Positions 9,110 to 18,769 of a DNA stretch of 64,000 bases are shown here, in pieces; positions within the stretch are counted from its first letter, which is position 1; every line of letters starts with the position of its first letter. Under the pieces are notes generated by a model that did not search any database, was not told the DNA's origin, and worked only from the letters and a program-made list of their open reading frames with translations. The translations under genes and the position numbers were made by a program. The DNA comes from Hygrophila difformis (lineage: Eukaryota; Streptophyta; Magnoliopsida; Lamiales; Acanthaceae): assembly GCA_030278955.1 (NCBI GenBank), contig JAOANR010000008.1:41027301-41091300 (forward strand). The letters are read 5' to 3'.

Positions 9110-11023
9110 TCAGTCGGAGTCCTCAGAATCATCATCATCGTTGTCACCCACTTCTTCAGACCCATCTCCAGCATCAGCATCCTCAGCATCCTCATCGCTA
9201 CCATCGCTACCATCTCCAGACCCTACGTAGTCCTCATCATCATCGTCCTCAGAAGGTGTCTGAGGAGCGACATACCGCTGTCCTAAGCTCTGGGACATAA
9301 AATACTCAAGTCTGGCTGCATGATACGCTTGGGCTCGGGCATTCTTTTCAATCTGATCGCTCAAGAAGTTTTGTCTCTGAGCTACCAACCTCATTCGTTC
9401 ATCCATAGTGTTCATCCAGTTTTGCTGGTTGGTCATCATCGTCTGCTGATCAATCCTCAATGCCCTGGCCCAATCCGGCTCTCCCGGATACTGCTGATGT
9501 GACTGCTGCGACTGCTGTGGCTGAGCTCTGCCACGTCCTCTACCTCGACCTCTGCCACCTCGTGTACCCCGGGTGGACTGTGAAGGAGCCTCAGAATGCT
9601 CCTGGCTAGCATGTGAAGGTGCAGGTGGCGGTGACTGCCTGGGTAACTCCCTCGGTAGTATCATGGGCTTGCATCTAATCCCAGGCAGCTTGAAGTTTCT
9701 CTTCCCAAAGGGAATAGGGGGCCTCATCCTCCAGTCTCTGTCAAACTGCCCCATATCCACCCCTGCCTGTGCACACAGCTGCCATATCAAGCTGGGAAAC
9801 ATGAGAGCAGATCTCTTAGACACCCCTGGTGTCTGTCTCAACTCCAATGCAATAAGCTCTCCCATGTTAACCGGGCTCCCCACCTTGATGCAATATGGGA
9901 CGTACATATCCACAACAGTAGGTCCAGAGGTGTGAGTCGAAGGACTCAGTCTAGATCTGTAGAACATGAGCAGCTGATACATGGGTGCATCCATATCAGG
10001 CCCATGTAACCTAGTCATGTCATCGTCATCATAAGTGAGGACATCCTCCTGACCCTCAAACATAGACATCAAGACCAGCTTCTTGATCTCCTCCCTATCA
10101 TCAGCCCTCATAACTGGCTCCCAAAAATCCCTGCCGTAAGGCACATCCACTACTCCGAAAAACTGGTTGATGTGCTGAGGAGTGATGGGTACTCTAACCC
10201 CGAAAATCCAAGAATCCTCCTCCTCAGCGTTGGCTAGAAACAGTCTAGTCAACTCCCATGAATATGTCCCGGCTGGATGTCTAACAAATCTCTCCCAACC
10301 TCTGGATCTGATAGCATCACGGAGTAGGGGGTGCTGCAGATCTCTGTCTGAAAATCCTCTATCGGCAATGATTCTCTTCTTGTGGAACCTCTTGTATAAT
10401 TCATAGGCTCTGGCACTCCTAAACACAGTGGCATCAAATATGCCCGGACTGACATAATGCAACTCGGGGACATAGGTTCTCGGATCCTGCTTTTTCGGTC
10501 CTCCCCTATCCTCCTGCTCCTCCTGATCAACCTCCTCCTCATCTTCCTCTCCTCCTAGAGCCTCAGGGACAGGCTCCTGTATAACTAATGCCGCAGATCT
10601 CCCCCTCCTCGGTCGAGAGGAAGTAGAAGTAGTAGCGGGTGCCTTCCCCCGAGAGGCTCTAGTGGGGGCTTGTGAATGATCCGATGCCTCAGGCTGAGGC
10701 TGATCGGGCTGGTCAGGCTGATTGACCTCCTGATGGTCATCAGCGGGCACTGTAGTGTGTCTAGAAGATGCACCGCTCTTGGACTTACTCCTCCTAAAAT
10801 AGGAGAGAAGTCCTTTGGACTTAGAGGCACCTCCTGATCCTTGGGGCTGATCCATCTGTGTCGAATTTTTAGTGCGGAGTCTGCGATTTTCAAAAACATG
10901 CTCATCAGGAATAGGAGTAGGAACGCTATCCGGTGACTGTGGATCATAAATCCCCAATCTCCCCTCGGGCATCGGTATATACCTATAACCCGATTTCTTA
11001 GGGAGATTTGGAGGATTATACAT
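9110..11023 (-). CDS. E1 extra ORF 1 (637 aa): plant transposon-associated protein
   Basis: This is the first ORF after gag-pol. The N-terminal ~180 residues are low-complexity: a basic patch (GLLSYFRRSKSKSG), Pro/Gln-rich repeats and a strongly acidic run before DRGGPKKQDP. Residues ~185-440 hold the same conserved block as the 484-aa ORF: RSRGWERFVRHPAGTYSWEL, SWIFGVRVPI and FPSLIWQLCAQAGVDM. A Gly/Arg-rich stretch (RGGRGRGRGRGR, ~500) that could bind RNA follows, then a Gln-rich segment, and the protein ends in a long Asp/Glu/Ser tail. A second Met (MDQPQGSG, near 10858) is a possible alternative start. No signal peptide or membrane helix is evident. The family looks like PF20167 by motif memory; its function is not known. 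Confidence 0.7.
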   Translation of the reverse strand: MYNPPNLPKKSGYRYIPMPEGRLGIYDPQSPDSVPTPIPDEHVFENRRLRTKNSTQMDQPQGSGGASKSKGLLSYFRRSKSKSGASSRHTTVPADDHQEVNQPDQPDQPQPEASDHSQAPTRASRGKAPATTSTSSRPRRGRSAALVIQEPVPEALGGEEDEEEVDQEEQEDRGGPKKQDPRTYVPELHYVSPGIFDATVFRSARAYELYKRFHKKRIIADRGFSDRDLQHPLLRDAIRSRGWERFVRHPAGTYSWELTRLFLANAEEEDSWIFGVRVPITPQHINQFFGVVDVPYGRDFWEPVMRADDREEIKKLVLMSMFEGQEDVLTYDDDDMTRLHGPDMDAPMYQLLMFYRSRLSPSTHTSGPTVVDMYVPYCIKVGSPVNMGELIALELRQTPGVSKRSALMFPSLIWQLCAQAGVDMGQFDRDWRMRPPIPFGKRNFKLPGIRCKPMILPRELPRQSPPPAPSHASQEHSEAPSQSTRGTRGGRGRGRGRGRAQPQQSQQSHQQYPGEPDWARALRIDQQTMMTNQQNWMNTMDERMRLVAQRQNFLSDQIEKNARAQAYHAARLEYFMSQSLGQRYVAPQTPSEDDDDEDYVGSGDGSDGSDEDAEDADAGDGSEEVGDNDDDDSEDSD

Positions 11024-12009
11024 TATATTGGCACCTGATTGTACAAAAATGATGGGTTAGTATCATATATATGCATTGCCTCCCATCCTCACACTTAAGT
11101 TTAAACCAAAGGTTTAACTTAAGTGTTAAGTATAAAGCAAACATATACATCAACCTAGAATGTGGGATTTATATGACTCAATGACCAAAATGTTGCATTC
11201 TAAGGTTCATAAATCCTAAACTTTGTTTAAAGAAATAATCCATTTTATCCCAAAGTTTAGAACTCACATTTAAGACAACTTTTTTAATAAAAACTCTCAT
11301 TTTATTAGATTTCCAGATTTAATAAATAAAATAACCTAACTTAATAAACTAGTTTATCCTAAATGGTTTTAAATTAATATTTAAATCCATTCCAATTTAT
11401 TCAAAGGACAACTTAACCTATTTAAATTATAAATAAAAGAGTTTTTATCAAAAATGCCCAATTTGACTTACATAATGAAAAACATGGAATTCTTGACATA
11501 AAAATGAGCTTATAATTTCAATATAACTAAAATGACATATTCTAGTGATGTTTTATCCATTTAATTATCAAAAATGCCATTTTAATTAATTTAAAGCCAT
11601 TTTCCAGATTTTCAAATTATAAAAATTCCAAATTTTTAATGTTAATCCAAAAATTCCACAATATGCAAGAATTACATGTTCTACAACACTTGTTCATGTT
11701 CAAACTAAGATTTAGACAATCAAAATCAAATTTTATCCCACATTCTACAAAACCCAAAATTCAAGTACTAACAACCAATACCAAAATTAATGCATTCCAA
11801 AGCACTAAATTATGATAACAATTGAATTAGGATAGCCATTCTTACCTAGATTGAAGGATTTGAACACTTTGAAGAGGAATCCCCAAAATTGGAAAACTAG
11901 GGTTCTTGAACCCTAATTTGATTGAACAAACAAAATTTGGATTTTGGGATGAGAATTTGAACAATGTAGATAAAAATTGATAGGAAGAAACAAGAATTGG
12001 AAGAATTTT
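11024..12009. other. E1 spacer upstream of the 637-aa ORF, with an internal polypurine tract
   Basis: Apart from the polypurine motif and hairpin at 11084-11125, this ~1 kb is AT-rich with no coding pattern. Confidence 0.6.
11084..11125 (-). promoter_or_regulatory. E1 internal (second) polypurine tract with adjoining hairpin
   Basis: Positions 11084-11098 repeat, 15 of 15 bases, the polypurine motif found beside the 3' LTR (5141-5155). In the element's direction it is preceded by a hairpin with arms CACTTAAGTTTAAACC / GGTTTAACTTAAGTG (11092-11125, one base bulged, 3-base loop). The duplicate lies about 60 bases ahead of the 637-aa ORF. It could act as a central primer for plus-strand synthesis, or be a remnant of the duplication that gave rise to the two extra ORFs. 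Confidence 0.6.
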
Positions 12010-12520
12010 TACCAAAATGGCGCAAGTGTGTCGCTTGGGAAGAAGAATGGCGCTCGGTCTTGAGAAAGAAAGGAGGAGGCTCGGTCGAATGGATGAAAAA
12101 TGAGAAGAGGAGGTGAATTTTGGGGTAAAAATCCCGATTTTGGACCCGGGTCAGGGTTCTGACCCGCGGGTCGATGCGCCAAAATGGCGCTTCGATGGTG
12201 TTTTAGGCGCCACTCAGTACAAGTGGCGCCTGGGTTTTTTCTGAAAAATCCCAAGTCCAAAAATGGCGCGTCCAACGGCGCTCGGGAGTGATTTTATGCG
12301 CCACCAAGAAGAAGTGGCGCATAACCTGACTTCAATTTTTTCCAAGTTTAAATGTGGCGCAATTTTTGGCGCTAGGGAGCAGTTTTATGCGCCACAAAGC
12401 ATATGTGGCGCAAAAACTGACTTAAAACTTTTCCAAGGTCGAAATTGGTGCATAAAATGGCGCCTGAGCTTGGTTTTGGGCGCCACCAAGAAGGTGTGGC
12501 GCCTAAACTGAGTATGTGGC
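12010..12520. repeat. GGCGC hairpin array C (E1 interior), four units plus a diverged lead
   Basis: Four recognisable units start at about 12175, 12261, 12351 and 12441, with two loose TGGCGC copies at 12016-12055. The arms again pair (for example GGCGCaATTTTTGGCGC...TTTTATGCGCC). In the element's direction the array lies between gag-pol and the internal polypurine tract and 637-aa ORF. Confidence 0.85.
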
Positions 12521-13016
12521 ACTCGAATTTCAGCTCAAACTTCACCAAAATGATAGTCAATACACTCCCTAAGGTTAGCAAGTCAGATTTAGCAAATGTA
12601 ACCTCCCTAAATCCTCCCGGATCATAATTCTCCTCAATTAAATCAACTAGACCATATATATCCTCCTCCTCAACTCATCACCGAGTCAAAAATGCACAAT
12701 TCAAGATCAATACTCCAAGCACACACAAGTCTATCATTTCTCAACATTTTGCTACTTATTCCAATTCAAAGCAATGTCCTACTCAATTTATTGAACACAT
12801 ACAATACATATCATAACAATTAAACAGCATAATTAAAATGAAAACACGACTTACATTAATAAAAGCAGTAAAACAACTAAAAGCACATAAACAATAAAAT
12901 GCAAAATATTTTTGTCTTTTTCTGCCATTTTATAATTTTTATTGATTTTCATAAATTTTAATAAATCAAAACTCAACATAATTAAACATGCAATGCAAAT
13001 ACTTCAATAAGCAGAT
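12521..13016. other. E1 spacer directly after gag-pol
   Basis: AT-rich, with no coding pattern. It joins the end of gag-pol to hairpin array C. Confidence 0.6.
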
Positions 13017-16000
13017 TTAAACAACCAAAGGCTTAACATTAATTTGCTCGATGAATTTAACTTCATCTCCAAAATAATGTTTAAGTCTTTGACCATTTAC
13101 AGTAAATTCCCTTTCATCATCAGCTTTTAAAACTACTGCACCATTATCCAACACCTTCGCAATCCTAAAAGGTCCTGACCACTTCGTTTTCAATTTCCCA
13201 GGAAACACTTTAAATCTAGAATTATATAAAAGCACTAATTGACCCGCTTCAAACACCTTAGGCCTAAGCATTTTATCATGATAAAGCTTTGTTCTTTCTT
13301 TATAAATTAGAGCATTATCATAAGCATGACGTCTCATTTCTTCTAACTCATTAAGATCTACCTTTCTTTTCTCTTGAGCTTCTTTAAATTCGAAATTTAA
13401 TTTCTTCATAGCCCAAAGCGACTTAAACTCAAGTTCAAAAGGCAAGTGACAAGCTTTACCATAAACCAATTTAAACGGGGTCATCCCTATGGGTGTTTTA
13501 AAAGCTGTTCTATAAGCCCATAATGCTTCGTCTAACTTAAAAACCCATTCTTTTCTAGATTTTCCTACAGTAGCTTCCAAAATCTTTTTAATCTCGCGAT
13601 TAGTGACTTCTACTTGTCCATTGGCTTGAGGATGATAGGGTGTTGTTATCCTATGATGAACATGAAATCTAGATAACAATTGATTAACAGCCCTATTGAC
13701 AAAATGAGATCCACCATCACTAATGATTGCTTTAGGCACACCAAAACGGGTAAAAATTTGCTTTTTCAAAAATTTAATTACTTGTTTAGCATCATTCAAC
13801 GCACATGCTTCAGCTTCTACCCATTTTGACACGTATTCTACAGCAACTAGAACATATAATTTCCCATTAGATGGTGGAAATGGACCCATGAAGTCAATCC
13901 CCCACAAATCAAACAACTCAACAGGCATAATTCCTTTTAAAGGCATTTCATCTCTTTTAGTGATATTACCGGCCCTTTGACATACGTCACATTTTTGCAC
14001 AAATGATCTAGCATCCCTATAAATATTAGGCCAAAATAAACCACCTTCAAGTACCTTATGAGCTGTCCTATTCGGTCCAACATGTCCTCCTCCAAGTCCT
14101 TCATGGCATGCTTTTAAAACTTTCTCAAAGTCCTCATCCGGGATGCATCTCCTTATAATCTGGTCTGCACACAGTCTAAACAAATAAGGCTCATCCCAAA
14201 TAAAATACTTAGCATCAGTTTTAAATTTTTGCTTTTGACTATGCCATTTTAAATGATCAGGAATTACACCACATGCTAAATAATTTACAAAATCAGCAAA
14301 CCAAGGATCAGAGGAAGTATTATTAATTAAATACAAATTTTCATCAGGAAATGCATCATTTATTAATTTTTCTTCCCCTTTTTCATGCTCTAGTCTCGAC
14401 AAGTGATCAGCTACAGGATTTTCTTCACCTTTTCTATCTTTAATTTCTAAGTCAAATTCCTGTAACAATAATACCCATCGAATCAACCGAGGCTTAGCAT
14501 CTTTCTTTGTAAACAAATATTTAATTGCAGCATGATCAGTGTAAACTACAGTTTTAGAACCAATCAGATAAGGCCTAAACTTCTCACATGCATACACAAC
14601 AGACAATAATTCTTTTTCAGTGGTAGCATAATTTCTTTGTGCAGAATTTAAAGCCTGACTAGCATAATAAATAACATGAAGTTTCTTATCCTTTCGTTGA
14701 CCCAGTACTGCACCAACAGCAGAGTCACTAGCATCGCTCATGATCTCAAATGGCAGGCTCCAGTCGGGTGGCTGAATAATTGGTGCAGTTATCAGTGCTT
14801 CCTTGATCCTATTGAACGCCTCAACACATTCATCAGAAAAGTTAAACTCCACATCTTTGCACAACAATTTAAACAGGGGCAATCCAATTTTTGAAAAATC
14901 CTTTATAAATCTCCTATAAAATCCAGCATGTCCCAGAAAACTTCTCAAAGTTTTTAAATTAGTAGGAGGTGGAATTTTTGCAATTACTTCTACTTTAGCC
15001 CTATCAACTTCAATGCCATTTTTAGAAATTCTATGTCCTAAGACAATTCCTTCATTAACCATAAAATGACATTTTTCCCAATTAAGAACTAAATTTGATT
15101 CTTCACATCTAATCAGAACTTTTTCCAGATTAATTAAACATTTTTCAAAATCAGACCCGAATACAGAAAAATCATCCATAAATACCTCAATGCATGTCTC
15201 AATTAAATCAGAAAATATAGACATCATGCATCTCTGAAATGTAGCTGGAGCATTACACAGACCAAATGGCATTCTCCTATATGCAAATGTACCGTAAGGA
15301 CATGTAAAAGTCGTTTTATCTTGATCCTCAGGTGCAATTGGAACTTGATTATAACCAGAATAGCCATCTAAAAAGCAATAAAATTCATGACCAGCTAAAC
15401 GCTCTAGCATTTGATCAATAAAAGGCAACGGAAAATGATCTTTCCTAGTTTTATCATTCAATCTCCTATAATCAATGCAAACACGCCATCCAGTAGTAGG
15501 TCTAGTAGGTACTAATTCCCCATTTTCATTTCTAATAACAGTCATACCTCCCTTTTTAGGCACTACTTGTACTGGACTAACCCACTGACTATCAGAAATA
15601 GGATAGATAATACCTGCATCGAGTAGTTTAATCACCTCTGCTCTTACAGCTTCTTGTAGATGTGGATTCAATCTCCTTTGGGGTTGTCTAACTGGCTTGT
15701 CGTCCTCCTCCATGTAAATCCGATGTGTGCACAATGCTGGACTCAGTCCCTTGATATCAGCTATTGTCCAACCTATTGCTCTAACATGCTTACTCAACAC
15801 TTGGGTTAATGCATTTAATTGATCATCATTTAATTTATTACTTGCAATAACAGGTAAAGTGTCATTCTCACCAAGAAAAACATACCTCAAGTGTGATGGC
15901 AGCTCCTTCAATGTCAACGTAGGTGGCTTTTCAACAGACGGAACTAATTTGGATTCTTCAATTGCACATGTTACTTGCACAGGTAATCCTCCCTCACACT

Positions 16001-18638
16001 TACTTTCAGCTAAGTCTTCACAAATCTCCACTAACTGCTCAAATTTCCTATAGGGATCGTGTCTAGCAAAGAACTCTCTCTCAATCACCTCATCCTCCTG
16101 ATAGATAGCTGTGACTCTATTACACGGGTAGGTGTCAGAACTAGCGTGTTGTGTTTTAGTTGTCTTAGAAATGTCAAACGACACTTGTTCATTACCTACT
16201 TTAAGTGTAATTTTACCATCATCCATGTCTACCATAGCCCTACCAGTTTGAAGAAATGGTCTACCTAAAATCAGAGGGATATCAATGTCCTTTTCCATAT
16301 CAAGAACAACAAAATCAACAGGGAAAATGAAGCTCTCTACTTGAACAGGAACATCTTCTACAATGCCTAAAGGAGTCCTAATGGATCTATCAGCAAGCTG
16401 TAGCTGCATCCTAGTAGGCTTCACAACTCCTACTCCTAGTTCTCTAAAGACATGTAGAGGCATCAGATTAATGCTAGACCCGAGATCACACAAGGCTTTG
16501 TTAAATTCTTTAGTGCCTATGATGCACGGAATAGTGTAGCTCCCAGGATCTTTTTGTTTAACAGGTTGCCTTCTTTGTAAGATTGCGCTGCATTCCCCTG
16601 TCAGTGTCACTTTCTCTTCATCATCAACACTCCTCTTTTTTGATAGAATTTCTTTTAAAAACTTAGCATAGACGGGCATTTGTGCTATAGCATCAGAGAA
16701 AGGAATATCAATTCTTAAATTCTTAAAGACTTCTAAGAATTTAGCATAATCTTTATCTTCCTTAGCCTTTTTAAGACGCTGTGGGTAAGGGATAGGTGGC
16801 TGATATGACTTGACTGGAATAGTAGACTTTCCCTTATCCTTACTCCTATCAACATTAACTCTCTCACTCTCCTTAGGCTCCTCAGAATCCTTCTGCTGAC
16901 TTTCTTTCTCTGCATCCTCACCTTGATCGTCTACAGTATCAGCTGAAACCTCTGGATCATCTAAGGTAGGGTAAGGATTAGGTAATTCCTTTTTGTTCCT
17001 TAAAGTGATTGCTTTACATTGCTCTTTTGGATTAGGATCAGGCATGCTTGGTAGTGTTCCTTGCTGTCTATTTGAAGTGTCCCTAGCAATTTGACCAACT
17101 TGTACTTCTAGATTTCTCATTGAGGCTTGCATTTGCTGAATTGTTTGTTGTTGAGACACGATTGTGCTCATTAACTCTTTTAAATTAACTTCATCACTTA
17201 CTTGATTTTGTTGCAGCTGTTGTTGAGGTTGAAAGTTCCTAGGTTGTTGGTTAGGGTAGAAGGACTGATTTTGATTTCTGTTTTGATTAAAGTTTTGATT
17301 CTGATTTTGATTTTGGTTTTGAAAGTTTTGATTTTGATTCGGGTAATTTTGATTTTGGTTTTGTGGATAAGATTGACGGTTGTTTTGTGGATAAGTGTTT
17401 TGTTGGAATTGAGAGTTTTGATTAGGGTAGAAATTTTGGTTTTGAGGTCGGTTTTGGTTGTAATTCTGCTGCCTATTTCCCATGTAGTTCACATCTTCCA
17501 CTTGCTCCTCAGTGCTCTCACACTGCATAGTCTCTTGAAGTCCTTGATCAAGCAAGTGACAAGCTGATGATTCATGAGGTCCATGACAAATACCGCATCT
17601 CACAACTTTAGCTTGACCTTTCTGAAGCGTAGAAACTTCCCTCATCAAAGCATCTAACTTAGAATCTATAGCAACTGCCTTTTCTACCTCATAGATTCCC
17701 CCTTTTGTTTTATTTCTAGCATTTTTCTTACCAGGAAATTTTTTCATATTAGAAATCTTTTTCTCAATTATTTCTTTAGCTCTAGAAGGTCCTATAGATA
17801 GAAAAGAATCTCCAGCCGCTGCATCCAACAAGTTCCTCCAATGATCAATCAACCCATTGTAGAAGAAGTGCATCTGCTGCCAATCTTCAAAGCCATGATT
17901 CGGGCATCGTGCTAATAAAGTATTATATCTATCCCATGCTTCAAGCAAGGTTTCACCCTCATCTTGCACAAATTCTTTGATTTTTTCTTGCAATTCAATA
18001 ACCTTAGATGGTGGGAAGAATTGTTCTAAGAAAGCTTCTAACATTTTATCCCAAGTAGTGACATCCCTTAATTGAAGTGAGTTGTACCAAGTTTTAGCCT
18101 TATCTCTAAGTGAAAACGAGAACAATCTCAACTTAATTTCATCACTAGTAACACCATTTATTTTCACTGTGTCACAATAGTCTAGAAAGTTCCTTATGTG
18201 TTCTACAGCATCATTCGTAGGTGATCCATTATATTGATTAGCTTGAACCATAGTGATTAGTGCAGGCTGAAGGGTAAAGCTTAAAGCATCTACATCAGGC
18301 CTAGGAGTTCTGTTAAGCAGATTTCCACTAGTTCCTTGTAAGTGTTCTTCAATGGTCATTTCAGCTTGATCATCGTGCTCCAAATCACCACCGTTACCTC
18401 CATTATTACCCTGATTATCATTATCATTCGCTGCCATGTTTAACCTATTGAACTGAGCAACTAATTGATTAGTAAGATTTGTTGAAACTCCAGTCGTTGG
18501 AGAATAGTTTTCTTCATCAGAGGATGAATTAATTAAAATTTCCAACTGAGCTGGTCTCCTACGTTTTCCTAATCTAATAGCTCTAAGAGTACGCTCAATT
18601 TCAGGATCATAAGCTATTTCTGCTTGCTTGCTTCGCAC
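13017..18638 (-). CDS. gag-pol: E1 gag-pol polyprotein, intact (1873 aa), Athila type
   Basis: One unbroken frame encodes capsid, protease, reverse transcriptase, RNase H and integrase. The gag core spans about residues 120-290 ([16 protein letters not shown]). A zinc knuckle [13 protein letters not shown] lies at ~348-361. An Asn/Gln-rich stretch runs ~385-480. The protease DLGSS has its Asp at ~718. The reverse transcriptase MDD is at ~1154-1156. The RNase [11 protein letters not shown] is near 1298. The integrase has an HHCC zinc region (~1495-1560) and the catalytic triad D ~1582, D ~1641, E ~1677, that is DDX35E. No chromodomain follows, as expected for Athila. Gag and pol share one frame, so the gag:pol ratio must be set after translation or by another route. 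Everything required by the family is present, so the element is probably autonomous. Confidence 0.95.
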   Translation of the reverse strand: MRSKQAEIAYDPEIERTLRAIRLGKRRRPAQLEILINSSSDEENYSPTTGVSTNLTNQLVAQFNRLNMAANDNDNQGNNGGNGGDLEHDDQAEMTIEEHLQGTSGNLLNRTPRPDVDALSFTLQPALITMVQANQYNGSPTNDAVEHIRNFLDYCDTVKINGVTSDEIKLRLFSFSLRDKAKTWYNSLQLRDVTTWDKMLEAFLEQFFPPSKVIELQEKIKEFVQDEGETLLEAWDRYNTLLARCPNHGFEDWQQMHFFYNGLIDHWRNLLDAAAGDSFLSIGPSRAKEIIEKKISNMKKFPGKKNARNKTKGGIYEVEKAVAIDSKLDALMREVSTLQKGQAKVVRCGICHGPHESSACHLLDQGLQETMQCESTEEQVEDVNYMGNRQQNYNQNRPQNQNFYPNQNSQFQQNTYPQNNRQSYPQNQNQNYPNQNQNFQNQNQNQNQNFNQNRNQNQSFYPNQQPRNFQPQQQLQQNQVSDEVNLKELMSTIVSQQQTIQQMQASMRNLEVQVGQIARDTSNRQQGTLPSMPDPNPKEQCKAITLRNKKELPNPYPTLDDPEVSADTVDDQGEDAEKESQQKDSEEPKESERVNVDRSKDKGKSTIPVKSYQPPIPYPQRLKKAKEDKDYAKFLEVFKNLRIDIPFSDAIAQMPVYAKFLKEILSKKRSVDDEEKVTLTGECSAILQRRQPVKQKDPGSYTIPCIIGTKEFNKALCDLGSSINLMPLHVFRELGVGVVKPTRMQLQLADRSIRTPLGIVEDVPVQVESFIFPVDFVVLDMEKDIDIPLILGRPFLQTGRAMVDMDDGKITLKVGNEQVSFDISKTTKTQHASSDTYPCNRVTAIYQEDEVIEREFFARHDPYRKFEQLVEICEDLAESKCEGGLPVQVTCAIEESKLVPSVEKPPTLTLKELPSHLRYVFLGENDTLPVIASNKLNDDQLNALTQVLSKHVRAIGWTIADIKGLSPALCTHRIYMEEDDKPVRQPQRRLNPHLQEAVRAEVIKLLDAGIIYPISDSQWVSPVQVVPKKGGMTVIRNENGELVPTRPTTGWRVCIDYRRLNDKTRKDHFPLPFIDQMLERLAGHEFYCFLDGYSGYNQVPIAPEDQDKTTFTCPYGTFAYRRMPFGLCNAPATFQRCMMSIFSDLIETCIEVFMDDFSVFGSDFEKCLINLEKVLIRCEESNLVLNWEKCHFMVNEGIVLGHRISKNGIEVDRAKVEVIAKIPPPTNLKTLRSFLGHAGFYRRFIKDFSKIGLPLFKLLCKDVEFNFSDECVEAFNRIKEALITAPIIQPPDWSLPFEIMSDASDSAVGAVLGQRKDKKLHVIYYASQALNSAQRNYATTEKELLSVVYACEKFRPYLIGSKTVVYTDHAAIKYLFTKKDAKPRLIRWVLLLQEFDLEIKDRKGEENPVADHLSRLEHEKGEEKLINDAFPDENLYLINNTSSDPWFADFVNYLACGVIPDHLKWHSQKQKFKTDAKYFIWDEPYLFRLCADQIIRRCIPDEDFEKVLKACHEGLGGGHVGPNRTAHKVLEGGLFWPNIYRDARSFVQKCDVCQRAGNITKRDEMPLKGIMPVELFDLWGIDFMGPFPPSNGKLYVLVAVEYVSKWVEAEACALNDAKQVIKFLKKQIFTRFGVPKAIISDGGSHFVNRAVNQLLSRFHVHHRITTPYHPQANGQVEVTNREIKKILEATVGKSRKEWVFKLDEALWAYRTAFKTPIGMTPFKLVYGKACHLPFELEFKSLWAMKKLNFEFKEAQEKRKVDLNELEEMRRHAYDNALIYKERTKLYHDKMLRPKVFEAGQLVLLYNSRFKVFPGKLKTKWSGPFRIAKVLDNGAVVLKADDEREFTVNGQRLKHYFGDEVKFIEQINVKPLVV

Positions 18639-18745
18639 TGCAAATATTAAATAAAAATAAAATACAATAAGTAACAGTTAAATTAATATTTAACTTAATA
18701 GATTTAAATTAATAAACTAAAAACAATTAAAAATTCACAACAAAT

Positions 18746-18763
18746 TCCCCGGCAACGGCGCCA
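18746..18763 (-). promoter_or_regulatory. E1 primer-binding site, complementary to tRNA-Asp
   Basis: On the minus strand it reads TGGCGCCGTTGCCGGGGA. From memory this matches the complement of the 3' end of plant tRNA-Asp(GTC) without mismatch, and lies 6 bases from the 5' LTR. Athila elements are known to use this primer. Confidence 0.9.
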
Positions 18764-18769
18764 AAAACT

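Noticed and set aside
6582..11023. Envelope glycoprotein in E1
   Set aside because: Neither extra ORF shows a signal peptide, membrane helix or cleavage site by eye; the conserved block matches a plant transposon-associated family instead.
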